Counted from the stretch's first letter, positions 53,623-63,136 are shown. The stretch is DNA of 64,000 bases from Paenibacillus sedimenti (GCF_014534655.1 NZ_JACVVD010000005.1:372001-436000), one strand, 5' to 3'. Made by a program: numbers and translations. The notes: generated by a model from the letters alone, not told the origin.

Positions 53623-54666
53623 ATGGCTAAAATTGATGATGTTGCAAGATTAGCAAAAGTCTCAAAAGGGACAGTCTCCAATGTATTCAGCCAAAAAAGG
53701 CCGACAAGCAGCGAAGTGAGAGAGCGGGTATTGAACGTTTCTAGACAATTAAATTATGTGCCTAATCATACTGCACGTAGCTTGGTTACGAAGAAAACGA
53801 TGGCGATTGGATTAACAATACCTCATGGCAACTTCTTTTTTAGCGCGTTTCATACACAGTTTATCAATGGAGTTATTTTAGAGGCATCCTATTTTGGATA
53901 TAGGGTATTGCTGGACATTATTCCGACGCAACAGGTAAAAACACCCTTTCTAACGAGTTATCCGATTGATGGCGCTATTGTTATGAGTCCCATAACAGAA
54001 GATGAGCGAATCAATCTGATGCATGTGGGGCAAATTCCCTTTGTTACTGTCGGTAGAGTCATGAATAAAAATATGGATAACATGTCTAGCGTAGATAATG
54101 ATAACCATAAAATTATGTACAACATATGTGAATATTTGATAGGCAAAGGTCATACAAACATATTGTTTTTAAATGCAAACGAGCTGATGACTGTGTCCAT
54201 CGATAGAAAATCCAGCTTTATAAAAGTAATGAATGATCATGGACTGGACGTTGAAGAGCACATGATTCAGCATAAGCCCGCTCTGCACTCAAGCGAGTAC
54301 ATGGACTATGGATATGAAGAGACGATACGTATTCTCGGTAAACAGAAAATAGAGGTAACAGCGATTATTGCGGATGACGACCGTACAGCATTCAGTGTTC
54401 TTAATGCTATCAAGGATTTGAATCTAACAGTGCCCGGAGATATATCACTATTCGTTATTTGCGGAGACCTCTCCATGATGGTTCAATCGAACCCCCCTTT
54501 GACTAGCATGGATTTGCAGCCATCGGAATTAGGTACTCAGTCCGTCAGATTGTTAATGAGTCAATTGGGCGTACTGCAGGGCGAGTTATCTGCAAATGTT
54601 ATTGTTGATAGTAAAATAATAGAAAGAAACTCATGCTCGATGAATTCACATCGTCATTACAGCTGA
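53623..54666 (+). CDS. LacI-family repressor
   Basis: A 347-aa repressor with the N-terminal helix-turn-helix (KIDDVARLAKVSKGTVSNVF, hinge helix near NHTARSLVTKK) and a periplasmic-binding-protein-like effector domain with GHTNILFLNAN. AAGGGATG precedes the ATG. It is the last gene of the Opp-type operon and most likely binds the two ATTAAACCG(A/G)TTTAAT palindromes in the operon promoter, giving autoregulated induction by the imported sugar. Confidence 0.92.
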   Translation: MAKIDDVARLAKVSKGTVSNVFSQKRPTSSEVRERVLNVSRQLNYVPNHTARSLVTKKTMAIGLTIPHGNFFFSAFHTQFINGVILEASYFGYRVLLDIIPTQQVKTPFLTSYPIDGAIVMSPITEDERINLMHVGQIPFVTVGRVMNKNMDNMSSVDNDNHKIMYNICEYLIGKGHTNILFLNANELMTVSIDRKSSFIKVMNDHGLDVEEHMIQHKPALHSSEYMDYGYEETIRILGKQKIEVTAIIADDDRTAFSVLNAIKDLNLTVPGDISLFVICGDLSMMVQSNPPLTSMDLQPSELGTQSVRLLMSQLGVLQGELSANVIVDSKIIERNSCSMNSHRHYS

Positions 54667-54765
54667 ACGCCGACTCGGGTGCCTTTAGTTTGTCCCGATT
54701 CAAAATTTTTAGACAGGGGCTGCAGATCTTATAATGGCGAAATTAACGTGTCTTTAAAGAACAAA

Positions 54766-54790
54766 AAAGTCCTTGGGATTCAAGGACTTT
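54766..54790. terminator. Terminator between convergent lacI and VanZ genes
   Basis: AAAGTCCTTG (54766-54775) pairs with CAAGGACTTT (54781-54790) around a 5-nt loop. The A-run before it becomes TTTTTT on the minus strand, so it best ends transcripts of the VanZ gene and can also stop the lacI side. Confidence 0.8.
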
Positions 54791-54963
54791 GTCTAATAAA
54801 ATAAACAACTATTAAACCGTTTTTTGGAATTGCTGAACATATATTTCAGATAAATAATTTCTTTTACCTTCACGCTCTTCAAAATGAATGGTTTTATCAA
54901 TGATGTTCCACATGACTCCGCTTAAGGATAGACTTAATGGTTAGTAATGCGTGACAGGAAAGA

Positions 54964-55515
54964 CTACCCTAGTCGAAATCGGTCTGTCAACCATCGAACG
55001 GCCTTCAATTGTGTCATCTTATTATAAATCAGGAAACCGAACACACCTCCGAGCGTGTTAGCAATGATGTCGTTAATATCGGAACTTCTGCCGCTGCCAA
55101 GGGTAACCCGGATAACCATCTGCATAACCTCAAGCGAAAGACTGGCGCAAAGTGTGAGCTTCGCGACACTCGCTGCGTTGCTAGATTTAGATCTCAGCAA
55201 GGGTAAGCTGATTCCCAACGGTACCATCATGAGAATATTCAGTAAAAAGGTCTTTATGTCAATGGTTAAGACCGGAATCAAATTAATGCTTTTATACCAT
55301 GGTGTCTGGTTGGCATATAGCCCGATATTCACGTCAATCGGGAAAAAGACTAAATGAAGAACAGCCAGGGAATAGATGATAAACGTCAGCAGCAGGATAA
55401 ACTGCTCCACCGAATAAACCCTGCTTCTAAAAGTCTTAATTCCAAAGAAAATGATTAGAACCAGAAACAGCGGAACTAAAATATACCAAGATGGAATAGT
55501 AAATTGTATAGACAA
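54964..55515 (-). CDS. VanZ-family membrane protein
   Basis: A 183-aa protein with about five membrane segments and the VanZ motifs NLIPVLTIDIKTFLLNILMMVPLG and RSSDINDIIANTLGGVFGF. VanZ confers low-level teicoplanin resistance in vancomycin clusters, but most chromosomal homologues have no known role. The start is TTG; AGGAG is 9 nt upstream. Confidence 0.85.
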   Translation of the reverse strand: MSIQFTIPSWYILVPLFLVLIIFFGIKTFRSRVYSVEQFILLLTFIIYSLAVLHLVFFPIDVNIGLYANQTPWYKSINLIPVLTIDIKTFLLNILMMVPLGISLPLLRSKSSNAASVAKLTLCASLSLEVMQMVIRVTLGSGRSSDINDIIANTLGGVFGFLIYNKMTQLKAVRWLTDRFRLG

Positions 55516-55565
55516 ATGGGGGCGCTCCTTTAATCGATTGAATTATGAAATAACGATAAACAGAT

Positions 55566-55591
55566 AGACTGCGGTGAATGATCCCGCAGTC
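55566..55591. terminator. Terminator of the sigma/anti-sigma operon
   Basis: AGACTGCGG (55566-55574) pairs with CCGCAGTCT (55583-55591), extended by AAACAG/CTGTTT, in the short gap after the anti-sigma gene stop on the minus strand. Confidence 0.75.
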
Positions 55592-55602
55592 TGTTTCTCT
55601 GT

Positions 55603-56700
55603 TCAGTTGGCAGATGGAAGGTCAATCTTCATTTCCAGTGCTTTCAAATACTGATCTTCTTGTACATCCTCTGTGAAGTCATCCTTAATGACAAAGGGTT
55701 TTACCGTCAAATATTTGCTCGTTCCCGGGGTGGAAGCGTAGCGGCGGTCAAAGATAAGACGGTTCCCTTCAATAATGCCATCCCCGTTCAAGGCAGGCAG
55801 CCTGCGTCCTTGATCGTCAAAAACGGCTATTCCGATCTTGATTAAACGGTTTTCCTCCTTGTGAGTCAATGTTTCCGCACCCGTTAGGCTAGTGGTAGTC
55901 GTCAGTCGGGTCGTGATCGGCGTTACCCAGACCTGGGAGAGAGAGAAGGAAAGGTCGCCGCCCGCAGTAACGATATTGGGGCTTATCTCGATCCCTTTTT
56001 TCGTTGTTTTCAAGAAGGGGATATCAACGGCAAATTCATGGTCGATCCCGTCTAACTTAATCATAACTGTGCTGTTGAAGGAATCGGGGGTGGTTTTCGG
56101 GTCAACAACGTGTTCAAAGACCAGTGTATTGGGATGGGCCTCACCAGCGCTTCCGTAGAAGCCCCCTTCGTTCAAGCGCTTGCCGTCCACCGTGAAGAAG
56201 ACATTCTCAATCGCGTCACTGAGTTTCATATTCTTTTTCCCATTGTTATAAGTTCCGTTATCCAGATTCGGCGCCGTCACATTGAGCACAAATGCAGCCC
56301 GGTTACCGTCATAAAGGGTTTCGGTCACTTCAAGTTTTACGTCTTTATATGAAACTGTACGATTAACGTTGGAAGTGAGACCGAAATCACCGGCTGTGCG
56401 AAGTCCGATGTCTCTTTGTATCGTGCTGAATATACTGCCAATGCCCGGAACCTGCTTTAGCGTCTCCGCCATAACCGGCGACAAGAAAGCGGAAGCGAAC
56501 ATCCCTATCCCTAAAACGCCTGCCGCTGCCGTTGATAAGGTTAACTGTCGAAGAAGAGAAGATTTCTTTCTGCCAATGTGCGGCGTCTGCCTTGAAAGGA
56601 TTCTATATGTCTCATCCAAACGTGATCGGACAAGTGGCGACATCTCGGTATTCATAGATTCGAGCTTTTTCAATTCCTTCTCAATATTAAAATTTTCCAT
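55603..56700 (-). CDS. DUF4179-domain anti-sigma factor
   Basis: A 365-aa membrane protein with a cytoplasmic N-terminus (about 1-50), a single membrane segment (about 52-72, AAAGVLGIGMFASAFLSPV) and a large extracellular part of the DUF4179 type followed by a beta-rich domain. Its start overlaps the end of the ECF sigma gene by 14 nt. It is inferred to hold the sigma factor at the membrane until an envelope signal arrives. Confidence 0.88.
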   Translation of the reverse strand: MENFNIEKELKKLESMNTEMSPLVRSRLDETYRILSRQTPHIGRKKSSLLRQLTLSTAAAGVLGIGMFASAFLSPVMAETLKQVPGIGSIFSTIQRDIGLRTAGDFGLTSNVNRTVSYKDVKLEVTETLYDGNRAAFVLNVTAPNLDNGTYNNGKKNMKLSDAIENVFFTVDGKRLNEGGFYGSAGEAHPNTLVFEHVVDPKTTPDSFNSTVMIKLDGIDHEFAVDIPFLKTTKKGIEISPNIVTAGGDLSFSLSQVWVTPITTRLTTTTSLTGAETLTHKEENRLIKIGIAVFDDQGRRLPALNGDGIIEGNRLIFDRRYASTPGTSKYLTVKPFVIKDDFTEDVQEDQYLKALEMKIDLPSAN

Positions 56701-57220
56701 AGCTCAACTTCCCTTCATGTATATTAGCTAAAGTTTTCTGCAAAGCTTCACGGGCTCGAAAAAGACGCATCTTCACGGCGCTTTCCGAGATCTCGAGGAC
56801 TTGAGCCACTTGACGCAGCGGAAGGTCCTCAAAATAATGAAGAATGACCGCAATGCGATGGGGTTCGTCCAAACGGTCCACGGCTTCTCTCAGGTCAACC
56901 TTCTCGTAGTCGTCCGAGCGAGAGGCAACCGGTGGGAGTTCCGCATAAACCACGGTACCGGAACGGTGAGCTATAATGTTATTGCATTCGTTAATCAATA
57001 TCCGGAACATCCAGGTTTTAAAAAACTTGGGTTCACGAAGAGATGGCAATGCTTTATAGGCTTTGAGGATGGTTTCCTGCAGGGCATCGGCCACGTCTTC
57101 GTCTTTATATAAGATGGATTTGGCCATATAATACAGAGAACTTTCCAACTGCTTGACGAGCTTTATAAAAGCATCGGAATCGCCTGCCGTCGCTTTTGCA
57201 ACAAGATCTTTTGTCTCCAT
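56687..57220 (-). CDS. ECF-type RNA polymerase sigma factor
   Basis: A 177-aa ECF sigma factor with region 2 (VADALQETILKAYKALPSLREPKFFKTWMFRI, positions about 43-75) and region 4 (LPLRQVAQVLEISESAVKMRLFRAREAL) joined by a short linker. It is paired with the DUF4179 anti-sigma gene downstream. The likely regulon concerns cell-envelope stress. Confidence 0.93.
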   Translation of the reverse strand: METKDLVAKATAGDSDAFIKLVKQLESSLYYMAKSILYKDEDVADALQETILKAYKALPSLREPKFFKTWMFRILINECNNIIAHRSGTVVYAELPPVASRSDDYEKVDLREAVDRLDEPHRIAVILHYFEDLPLRQVAQVLEISESAVKMRLFRAREALQKTLANIHEGKLSYGKF

Positions 57221-57329
57221 TCAGCGGCTCCTTTCTATATGTTTTATTCTTTACAATAGTTAGACCGGTCAGATCAAGAGTTGGTCACTTTTTATCTGAA
57301 AAATGTCTGGAAGGCGGTGGGGTTCAACA

Positions 57330-57366
57330 AAAAAGAAAGCCCCGGTACGATGAACGGGACTTTCTT
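57330..57366. terminator. Terminator downstream of the MFS gene
   Basis: AAGAAAGCCCCG (57333-57344) pairs with CGGGACTTTCTT (57355-57366) with one mismatch. The minus-strand 3' tail is TTTTTTG, so it ends the MFS transcript; it also lies upstream of the ECF operon start. Confidence 0.85.
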
Positions 57367-57411
57367 GAGGCTTAGCATTGCCGTCAAGGCCATATGATTT
57401 TCGATGGCGGT

Positions 57412-58613
57412 TTATGAGGGTTGCTTTTGTAAATTTCTATTAGGTTGTCTAACCTTTTTTTCTTTTAATGCAAAATTTAAAAGAATTGAAGCAAGGATGG
57501 CGATCGCCAAGCCAACCGTACCAAACCATGTAATGGACGATAAGGATATTTGATCAACAGCGATGCCCCCGATCCCGGCTCCCGCGGCCATTGCGAGCTG
57601 CATCATGGATTGGTTAATGCCAAGCATGATCCCTGAATTATTCGGTTCAATCCGTACCAAATTAAACTGTTGCGTAGGTCCTGAAGACCATGCAGCGAAA
57701 GACCATAACACCAATATAGCGATCACCGTAAACGGTTCATGAGTGATAGTAACTGTAACGGAGAGCAAAATGAGAGCTGCGACATGAAGGAGCATTCCAC
57801 CAAGTAATGTTGAAGATACTCCCCATTTGTCCGTGCTGTAACCACCGAATTTGGATCCGATCAGACTGGCTACGCCGAACGCTAATAAAGTCCCGCTCAA
57901 AAGTTGCTCATTCATGCCTGCAACTTCGAGAAGATAAGGAGAAATATAGGTATATGCGATAGAATACCCACCCAGCCAAAAGAACGTAATCGATAAACCA
58001 AGTGCCACTTTCTTGTTTTTCAATAGTGATAACTGCTTAGCAAGAGGTACGGGCTCATCTCCTTTCACTCGCGGAATTGTCCGGGATAGGACAAAGATCG
58101 CCAAAAGTCCTGCTATCGCAATGAAACCGAATACGGATTGCCATCCAAATGCAGCGGCTGCCGTGCGTCCAAGGGGAATACCAATAATTAAAGATGCGGT
58201 GAACCCCATAATTACGGTTGCGATCGAACTTGCCTGCTTTCCTGCAGGCGCGATCTTGGCCGCGATATCCAAGGCAGTCACAACGACCACCCCTGCTCCT
58301 AAAGCCATAATCACACGGGCTATGATAAATAGTTCAAATTTTGGTAGAGCAAATGACAAAATATTGGCTATCACAAAAATACCTAACGCACTTAAGAGAA
58401 GTCTCTTCCTATCTATTTTCGCAGTTAGTGCCATCATGATTGGCGTAGAAATTGCATAAACCAATGAAAAAATGGTAACAAGTTGGCCTGCCGCTGTGAT
58501 TGAAATGCCCATGGTACCCGAGATCTTATCCATAATGCCCGAAATCACATACTCTGATGTCCCAACTAAAAACTGACCAATGCCAAAAAATAAATCTTCC
58601 ATGTACTCGACAT
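57412..58613 (-). pseudogene. MFS exporter with a one-base frameshift near the 5' end
   Basis: A 12-segment DHA1-type major facilitator of about 400 residues (motif RVIMALGAGVVVVTALDIA; GIPLGRTAAAAFGWQSVF). The longest ORF begins MEDLFFGIGQF at 58602 with no Shine-Dalgarno. A much better start lies in another frame at 58613: AGGAG, 8-nt spacing, then MSSTWKIYFLALVSFLVGTSEYV. That reading needs six T at a run that has five here (A-run 58568-58572 on the plus strand). So the gene carries a single-base deletion, by mutation, slippage or sequencing error. The neighbouring ArsR gene probably regulates it. Confidence 0.75.
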
Positions 58614-58666
58614 AATTGTCACTCCTTAATAAATTAATAATTAATGTAATAGTTCCCTATTACCTG

Positions 58667-58830
58667 AAATCTTATCTAGGATCCCGAAATCACATTCTTA
58701 GATGTCCCAATTTACTGTCGATGAATAAAATTATATTCTACATATCGTGATATGTCGATATGTAATCAGTGCCAATAATTAAAACTTTCATGTTCCCGAC
58801 ATGAACATCGCTCCTTCCATAAATACACAT
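58667..58830 (-). repeat. Decayed duplicate of the MFS gene 5' end
   Basis: The stretch 58671-58715 (ATCTTATCTAGGATCCCGAA...) closely matches the MFS coding start at about 58520-58575 (ATCTTATCCATAATGCCCGAA...). A further stretch at about 58789-58820 (CATGTTCCCGACAT...CTCCTT) matches the MFS ribosome site at 58600-58625 (CATGTACTCGACAT...CTCCTT). About 70 bp were inserted between them, including operator-like repeats. It looks like a remnant of a tandem duplicate. Confidence 0.6.
58740..58763. promoter_or_regulatory. ArsR-type operator, copy 1
   Basis: ACATATC-GT-GATATGT (58740-58755) is a perfect inverted repeat followed by CGATATGT, a third half-site. It lies upstream of the MFS gene and repeats at 58872 with two differences over 24 bp. 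Confidence 0.6.
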
Positions 58831-58871
58831 CTACATATTCGATATTGTCGATTCAATCAACATTATAACCA

Positions 58872-58895
58872 ACATATCGGAATATGTCGATATGT
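58872..58895. promoter_or_regulatory. ArsR-type operator, copy 2
   Basis: ACATAT-CGGA-ATATGT (58872-58887) plus CGATATGT, a direct repeat of the site at 58740. A related ATATCGAGAATTATCGATATG lies across the arsR start region (about 59258-59278). The repeated motif is the probable binding site of the ArsR protein. Confidence 0.6.
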
Positions 58896-58902
58896 ATTTT
58901 TG

Positions 58903-58941
58903 AAATTAAACTGAATACTCTAGAAGCATTCAGTTTAATTT
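58903..58941 (-). terminator. 14-bp hairpin after arsR
   Basis: AAATTAAACTGAAT (58903-58916) pairs perfectly with ATTCAGTTTAATTT (58928-58941) around an 11-nt loop, directly after the arsR stop codon. It is AT-rich and has no long T-run. Confidence 0.7.
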
Positions 58942-58944
58942 CGG

Positions 58945-59253
58945 TTATATTTGGTTATTAAAAAAAGCGCCAATTTCACGTATTTGATCCTCATCTCTGG
59001 TATAGTACGTATATTTGCCTATACGCTTTGTCTTGATCAGTCCGGCTCGTTGGAGAATGGACAAATATTGAGATGCGGTTGATTGGGTCATATTCAATTT
59101 TTCAGTGAACTGGCTGACGCATACCCCAATATTTCTCATATCAATCCCTTCATGGGGCGTAAAATGTTGTTCGGGTTCCTTTAACCAATGAAGAATTTGC
59201 AATCTCGACTCGTTGGACAATGCTTTAAAGATTTCGATAGGCTCCATATACAT
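58945..59253 (-). CDS. ArsR-family transcriptional regulator
   Basis: A 102-aa winged-helix regulator with MTQSTASQYLSILQRAGLI as recognition helix and the wing KRIGKYTYYTRDEDQI. The usual metal-binding ELCVC motif is absent, so it probably senses something other than arsenic or cadmium, or redox state via its Cys (ICV region). It precedes the MFS gene on the same strand with operator repeats between, so it most likely controls drug or metabolite efflux. Confidence 0.9.
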   Translation of the reverse strand: MYMEPIEIFKALSNESRLQILHWLKEPEQHFTPHEGIDMRNIGVCVSQFTEKLNMTQSTASQYLSILQRAGLIKTKRIGKYTYYTRDEDQIREIGAFFNNQI

Positions 59254-59433
59254 AATAATATCGAGAATTATCGATATGTCAAGAGCTTCGAGGGTTTTTA
59301 TTTTGTCTACAGCTATATACGTGATTAAGCGATACTTTCACAAAAAGTGAAGGTAGTTACACATGATGTTTGCAATATTTGGTTATATTAAAACAGACAT
59401 CTTTCACCTTTTTCTAAACGGGGGGCAAATTTC

Positions 59434-60604
59434 ATGCAAGGTAGTTATCAAGAAGTTGTTCTGGCCTTGGGAAATCCAACCGATCTCGTTGTGTATCATC
59501 TGCCATCTAAGATTGGAGAGCATGCAGTTTGTATTTTTTTTGAAACTCTTGTAGATAGAAATAAAATAGAACGTCTTATTCTTCTCCCGCTGCTTACGAT
59601 AGATGTAATAGGCGAGCCGGAACAGCAGAAGCCCGATTTGGCTTGGATCAAGAATCTGATTCCAATCCCCGACATTTCGGAGGCAAAGGACATAAAAGAA
59701 TGCGTAAAAGGATTATTGAATGGACAATGCTTGCTATTGTTTGGAGAAGGGGAGAGTAAAGGTTTTATTATTGAAGTTCAAAAGGTGAATCACCGGAGTT
59801 GATACAAAGCCGCGCCTTTAGCCCGTTCCCTACAGTGCTTAATACGGAAAGACCTGATGTAGTAGCTGCCAACATTCTAGAAGGACGTATTTCCATATTA
59901 ACGGATGGCACACCAATGGCTCTTATTGGACCTGTTACTTTCTTTCAATTTTTCAGCACGCCTGAAGATTATTACCAAAAAGCGGATATTGCCACCATGC
60001 TCCGTTTCGTGCGATTTTTCTCGTTTTTGATCTCATGTTCGACCCCGGCAATATATATTGCCGTTGTACTTTCCACCAAGCATTACTCCCTACATCATTG
60101 TTGATTAGTCTATCCGCGCAAAGGGAAGGCGTACCGTTTCCAGGATTAATCGAAGCATTGCTGATGCAGAGTGTATTTGAAATTTTGCGTGAGGCTGGGC
60201 TGAGAATGCCTAGGATTTCCGGACAAGCAATCTCGATCGTTGGTGCATTAGTGCTAGGACAAGCGGCAGTAGAAGCTGGTTTGGTTTCTGCATCCATGGT
60301 GATCGTTGTATCTCTAACAGCCATTGCTAACTTTGTATCCCCGACTTATACTTTCGGGATTACTCAACGCTTGATCCAGTTTAGTTTTATGCTTCTTGCC
60401 GGCTTCATGGGATTGTTCGGAATATTATGTGGTGTTTTATTTGTGCTGATTCATTTAGCTTCGCTAGATTCATTCTCAGTCCCGTATTTGTCTCCATTTG
60501 CACCGACAGTACTTTCTGACTGGAGAGATAAGCTGATTCGGGTACCTCGACATTGGATGCGCACGTTCCCCAAGTTGCTCCAACCAAAACAGAAAAACAG
60601 GTGA
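59434..60604 (+). pseudogene. GerA-type germinant receptor subunit A, broken
   Basis: ATG 59434 behind GGGGG opens a typical GerA N-terminus, but it stops at 59802. The region normally following, about 100 residues, is missing: the sequence resumes at 59799 in another frame with RAFSPFPTVLNTERPDVVAA. A second frame break occurs at about 60067 (IYIAVV to TFHQALLPTSLLISLSAQRE). The last frame then runs through the membrane region GQAISIVGALVLGQAAVEAG to 60604. Intact GerA subunits have about 480-500 residues. The receptor subunit cannot be made from this copy. Confidence 0.88.
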
Positions 60605-60609
60605 TAAAG

Positions 60610-61818
60610 ATGTATGGGCGGATTCGAAATGTAGTGGCAATCGTGATCTTAATAGGGATTCCCATTCCGCTTAGCGGATGCTGGGACCAAAGAGAAATTA
60701 ATCAGTTGGCCATTATTAACATGTTGGGTGTCAACAAAATTCCGGGCCAGCCAACCTTGGAGCTTTACTATCAAAGCATTAACCCCTCAGGTGTTGCGGC
60801 AAAACAAGGTGGTGGACCAAGCTCGCCTGTCTATACTTATAAAGTCACTGGAAGCAGCGCTCATGCAAGTTTTACGTATGAGGTTTCAGATATTCTACCC
60901 CGTCAATTATTTCCGGATCATTATCAAGCAATAATTATTTCAGAAACCTTTGCTCGCTATGGAATATCTAGATTGCTTAACTCCTATGAACTGCAATCCA
61001 ATCGTCGAGCAAACGTGGAATTGGTAGTGACCGATTCGCCCATGAATAAGGTAATGAATACATACATCCCCTTTGAAAAAATACCCGGGAAGTCTCTTAC
61101 TTCCATCATCAATATTCAATCGAAGACCTCTGCAAGAGCTGTAAAAAATTCTAGATTCAAGGACTTAATTGAAAAAGTAGATAGCTCGAAGGCAACAGTA
61201 GTTAATTTCATACGTTTAAATGCAAATAAATCAGATAATACAACCAAGAATCTGGAGAAAATTGACGCTTATCAACGGAGCTTTGTCTTGAACGGGGGAG
61301 CTGTTTTTTTACGAGATAGGATGGTCGGGAAAATCTCGATTAATGATATCACATGGTATTCTTACCTAACGGAGAATGCCGAATCATTTCTTCAACATCT
61401 GACTATTGATAGGTTCCCGATGGAAGTAGAAGTCGGGAAATCAAAGGTTAAAAAGAAATTAATAATTTCTGATGGAATACCTATCTACACATTTCAAATT
61501 ACTTCTGATTTGAGGTTGCGAAGCGATAATACAGCTGAAGAAATGAGAACAGATAAGGTTAATCGGATCGAGAGTGCATTTAATGCAATAGCTGAAAAAG
61601 AAGCAGGGGATTTTATTAAAAGGGCTACCGAGAAAGGGTGGGATTTACTGGGGATCCATGATCAAATTGCATATCAAAGGTCGAAAGAGTGGAAGACTGC
61701 ATTAGACAAAGATTCGGAATTATGGAAGAAGACTCGATTTGTTATTCATGTGAAGGCTGTCATGTCTACCGGAGGGACGTTGATGAGACCTTATATTTCG
61801 GATATCAAGGAGGAATAG
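60610..61818 (+). CDS. Ger(x)C-family germination lipoprotein
   Basis: A 402-aa spore germination receptor subunit C. The signal peptide ends in PLSGC, with the family motif CWDQREINQLAI right after the lipid-modified Cys at about 24. The C-terminal domain contains IGDQ-like HDQIAYQRSKEWKTALDKDSELW. CAGGTG lies 7 nt before ATG 60610. It appears intact while its A and B partners are broken, so it is probably no longer functional as a receptor, unless it joins other Ger complexes. Confidence 0.9.
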   Translation: MYGRIRNVVAIVILIGIPIPLSGCWDQREINQLAIINMLGVNKIPGQPTLELYYQSINPSGVAAKQGGGPSSPVYTYKVTGSSAHASFTYEVSDILPRQLFPDHYQAIIISETFARYGISRLLNSYELQSNRRANVELVVTDSPMNKVMNTYIPFEKIPGKSLTSIINIQSKTSARAVKNSRFKDLIEKVDSSKATVVNFIRLNANKSDNTTKNLEKIDAYQRSFVLNGGAVFLRDRMVGKISINDITWYSYLTENAESFLQHLTIDRFPMEVEVGKSKVKKKLIISDGIPIYTFQITSDLRLRSDNTAEEMRTDKVNRIESAFNAIAEKEAGDFIKRATEKGWDLLGIHDQIAYQRSKEWKTALDKDSELWKKTRFVIHVKAVMSTGGTLMRPYISDIKEE

Positions 61819-61821
61819 AGG

Positions 61822-62913
61822 GTGGAATATGCACGCATGACAGGCTGGCAAACCTTTTTATTAATTGTATCGTATTCCTTGGGCGCTTCATTTTTTCAAC
61901 GGCCGAGCGGTTTAATTGCAACGGGGAAGCAAGATGCGTGGATGATACCTTTATGGGCAGGGATATTTGGGATCATCGTGGCGACCTTATAGATATATTT
62001 GTCACATTTGCATAATGGTTTAAACATGGTCGAGATAAATACTCTAGTTCTTGGTAAGACAATTGGCGGTTTCTTGTCGCTTGTTTACATTTTTTATTTT
62101 ATCCAGTTATCGAGTTGGATAACTCGAAGCGTGGGTGACTTTATGCATCTAACTCTTATGCCGAAAACACCAATCACCATGTTTCATATCATGTTCCTTA
62201 GTTTGGCTTGCTATGCTTCCCTAAAAGAAATTACAGCTATCGTAAGGGTCAACGAGTTTATTGCTCCATTAATTTTTATCATGTTTTGGGTGACATATCT
62301 TGCGCTTGTTAGTGAATGGAGCTGGGAAAGATTTATGCCCTCTTTTCGATTGGATCTATTTAACACGATGAAAGAAACGACCGATATACTTGCAATTCCA
62401 TTTATGGATACGGCGATTTGTTTAACTATGATATTTCCTTTTATGTCTACATCGAAAATGAAACCAGTGTTCAGTGGCATTTTATTTACTGCGACGTTTA
62501 TCAGTCTGATGATTTTTATCATGATCGGAGTGATTGGGATTACCAGGGCATCCCACTTGACGTACCCGTTATTCACTGTTTTCCAAGAATTACGAATTTA
62601 CGCATTTATTGAACACGTTGAAGCTATCGTTTCCATCGCAGTTCTTTATACCGTTTTCTTTAAACTTTGTGTGGTATATTACAACATTGTCTTGGGGATT
62701 TGCACATTATTTAACATACGCAATAAAACAATGATTTCGATACCCCTTATTTGGGTTATCTCAGGATTTGCTTTATCAAACCATACAAGTTTAATCGATT
62801 TCCGTGAGTGGGATAAAAAATATATGTTTATTTATACAATGTTGTATGCAGTTATCATACCGATTTTGTTGCTCATTGTAACTAAATTGAAGCGTCTGAA
62901 GAAAGCAGGGTGA
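61822..62913 (+). pseudogene. GerB-type germinant receptor subunit B with internal stop
   Basis: GTG 61822 starts EYARMTGWQTFLLIVSYSLG, the expected N-terminus of an amino-acid-permease-like GerB subunit. An in-frame TAG at 61990-61992 interrupts it after 56 codons; the same frame continues IYLSHLHNGLNMVEINTLVLG to 62913. Without the stop the protein would have 363 residues, the normal size with ten membrane segments. A single C-to-T or similar change could explain the stop. Confidence 0.88.
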
Positions 62914-62917
62914 AAGA

Positions 62918-63136
62918 GTGCTGGCAGTCATCATTCCATACATGGTAACCATTGCAATTCCGTTCATGTTCAAAAAAAGAATGAGGAGCACGAAAAAAGA
63001 AAAATTCATGTATATTCTCATAACGACAATAGGTTTATCCGTTTGGATAACCATTAAAATGAATGAACCTTTTAGTCCGGACCATATTATTGCTATGATG
63101 ATTAATCTTATTTTGGGGAAACCGCCTAATCCTTAA
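62918..63136 (+). CDS. Small membrane protein at the end of the ger operon
   Basis: A 72-aa ORF from GTG 62918 with two hydrophobic segments (about 1-16 and 31-47). It lies 4 nt after the subunit B stop with GAAAG upstream. Small membrane proteins of this kind (GerD/GerX-like accessory) occur at the end of some gerA-type operons; no clear family was recognised. It overlaps the convergent amidase gene by 11 nt. Confidence 0.5.
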   Translation: MLAVIIPYMVTIAIPFMFKKRMRSTKKEKFMYILITTIGLSVWITIKMNEPFSPDHIIAMMINLILGKPPNP

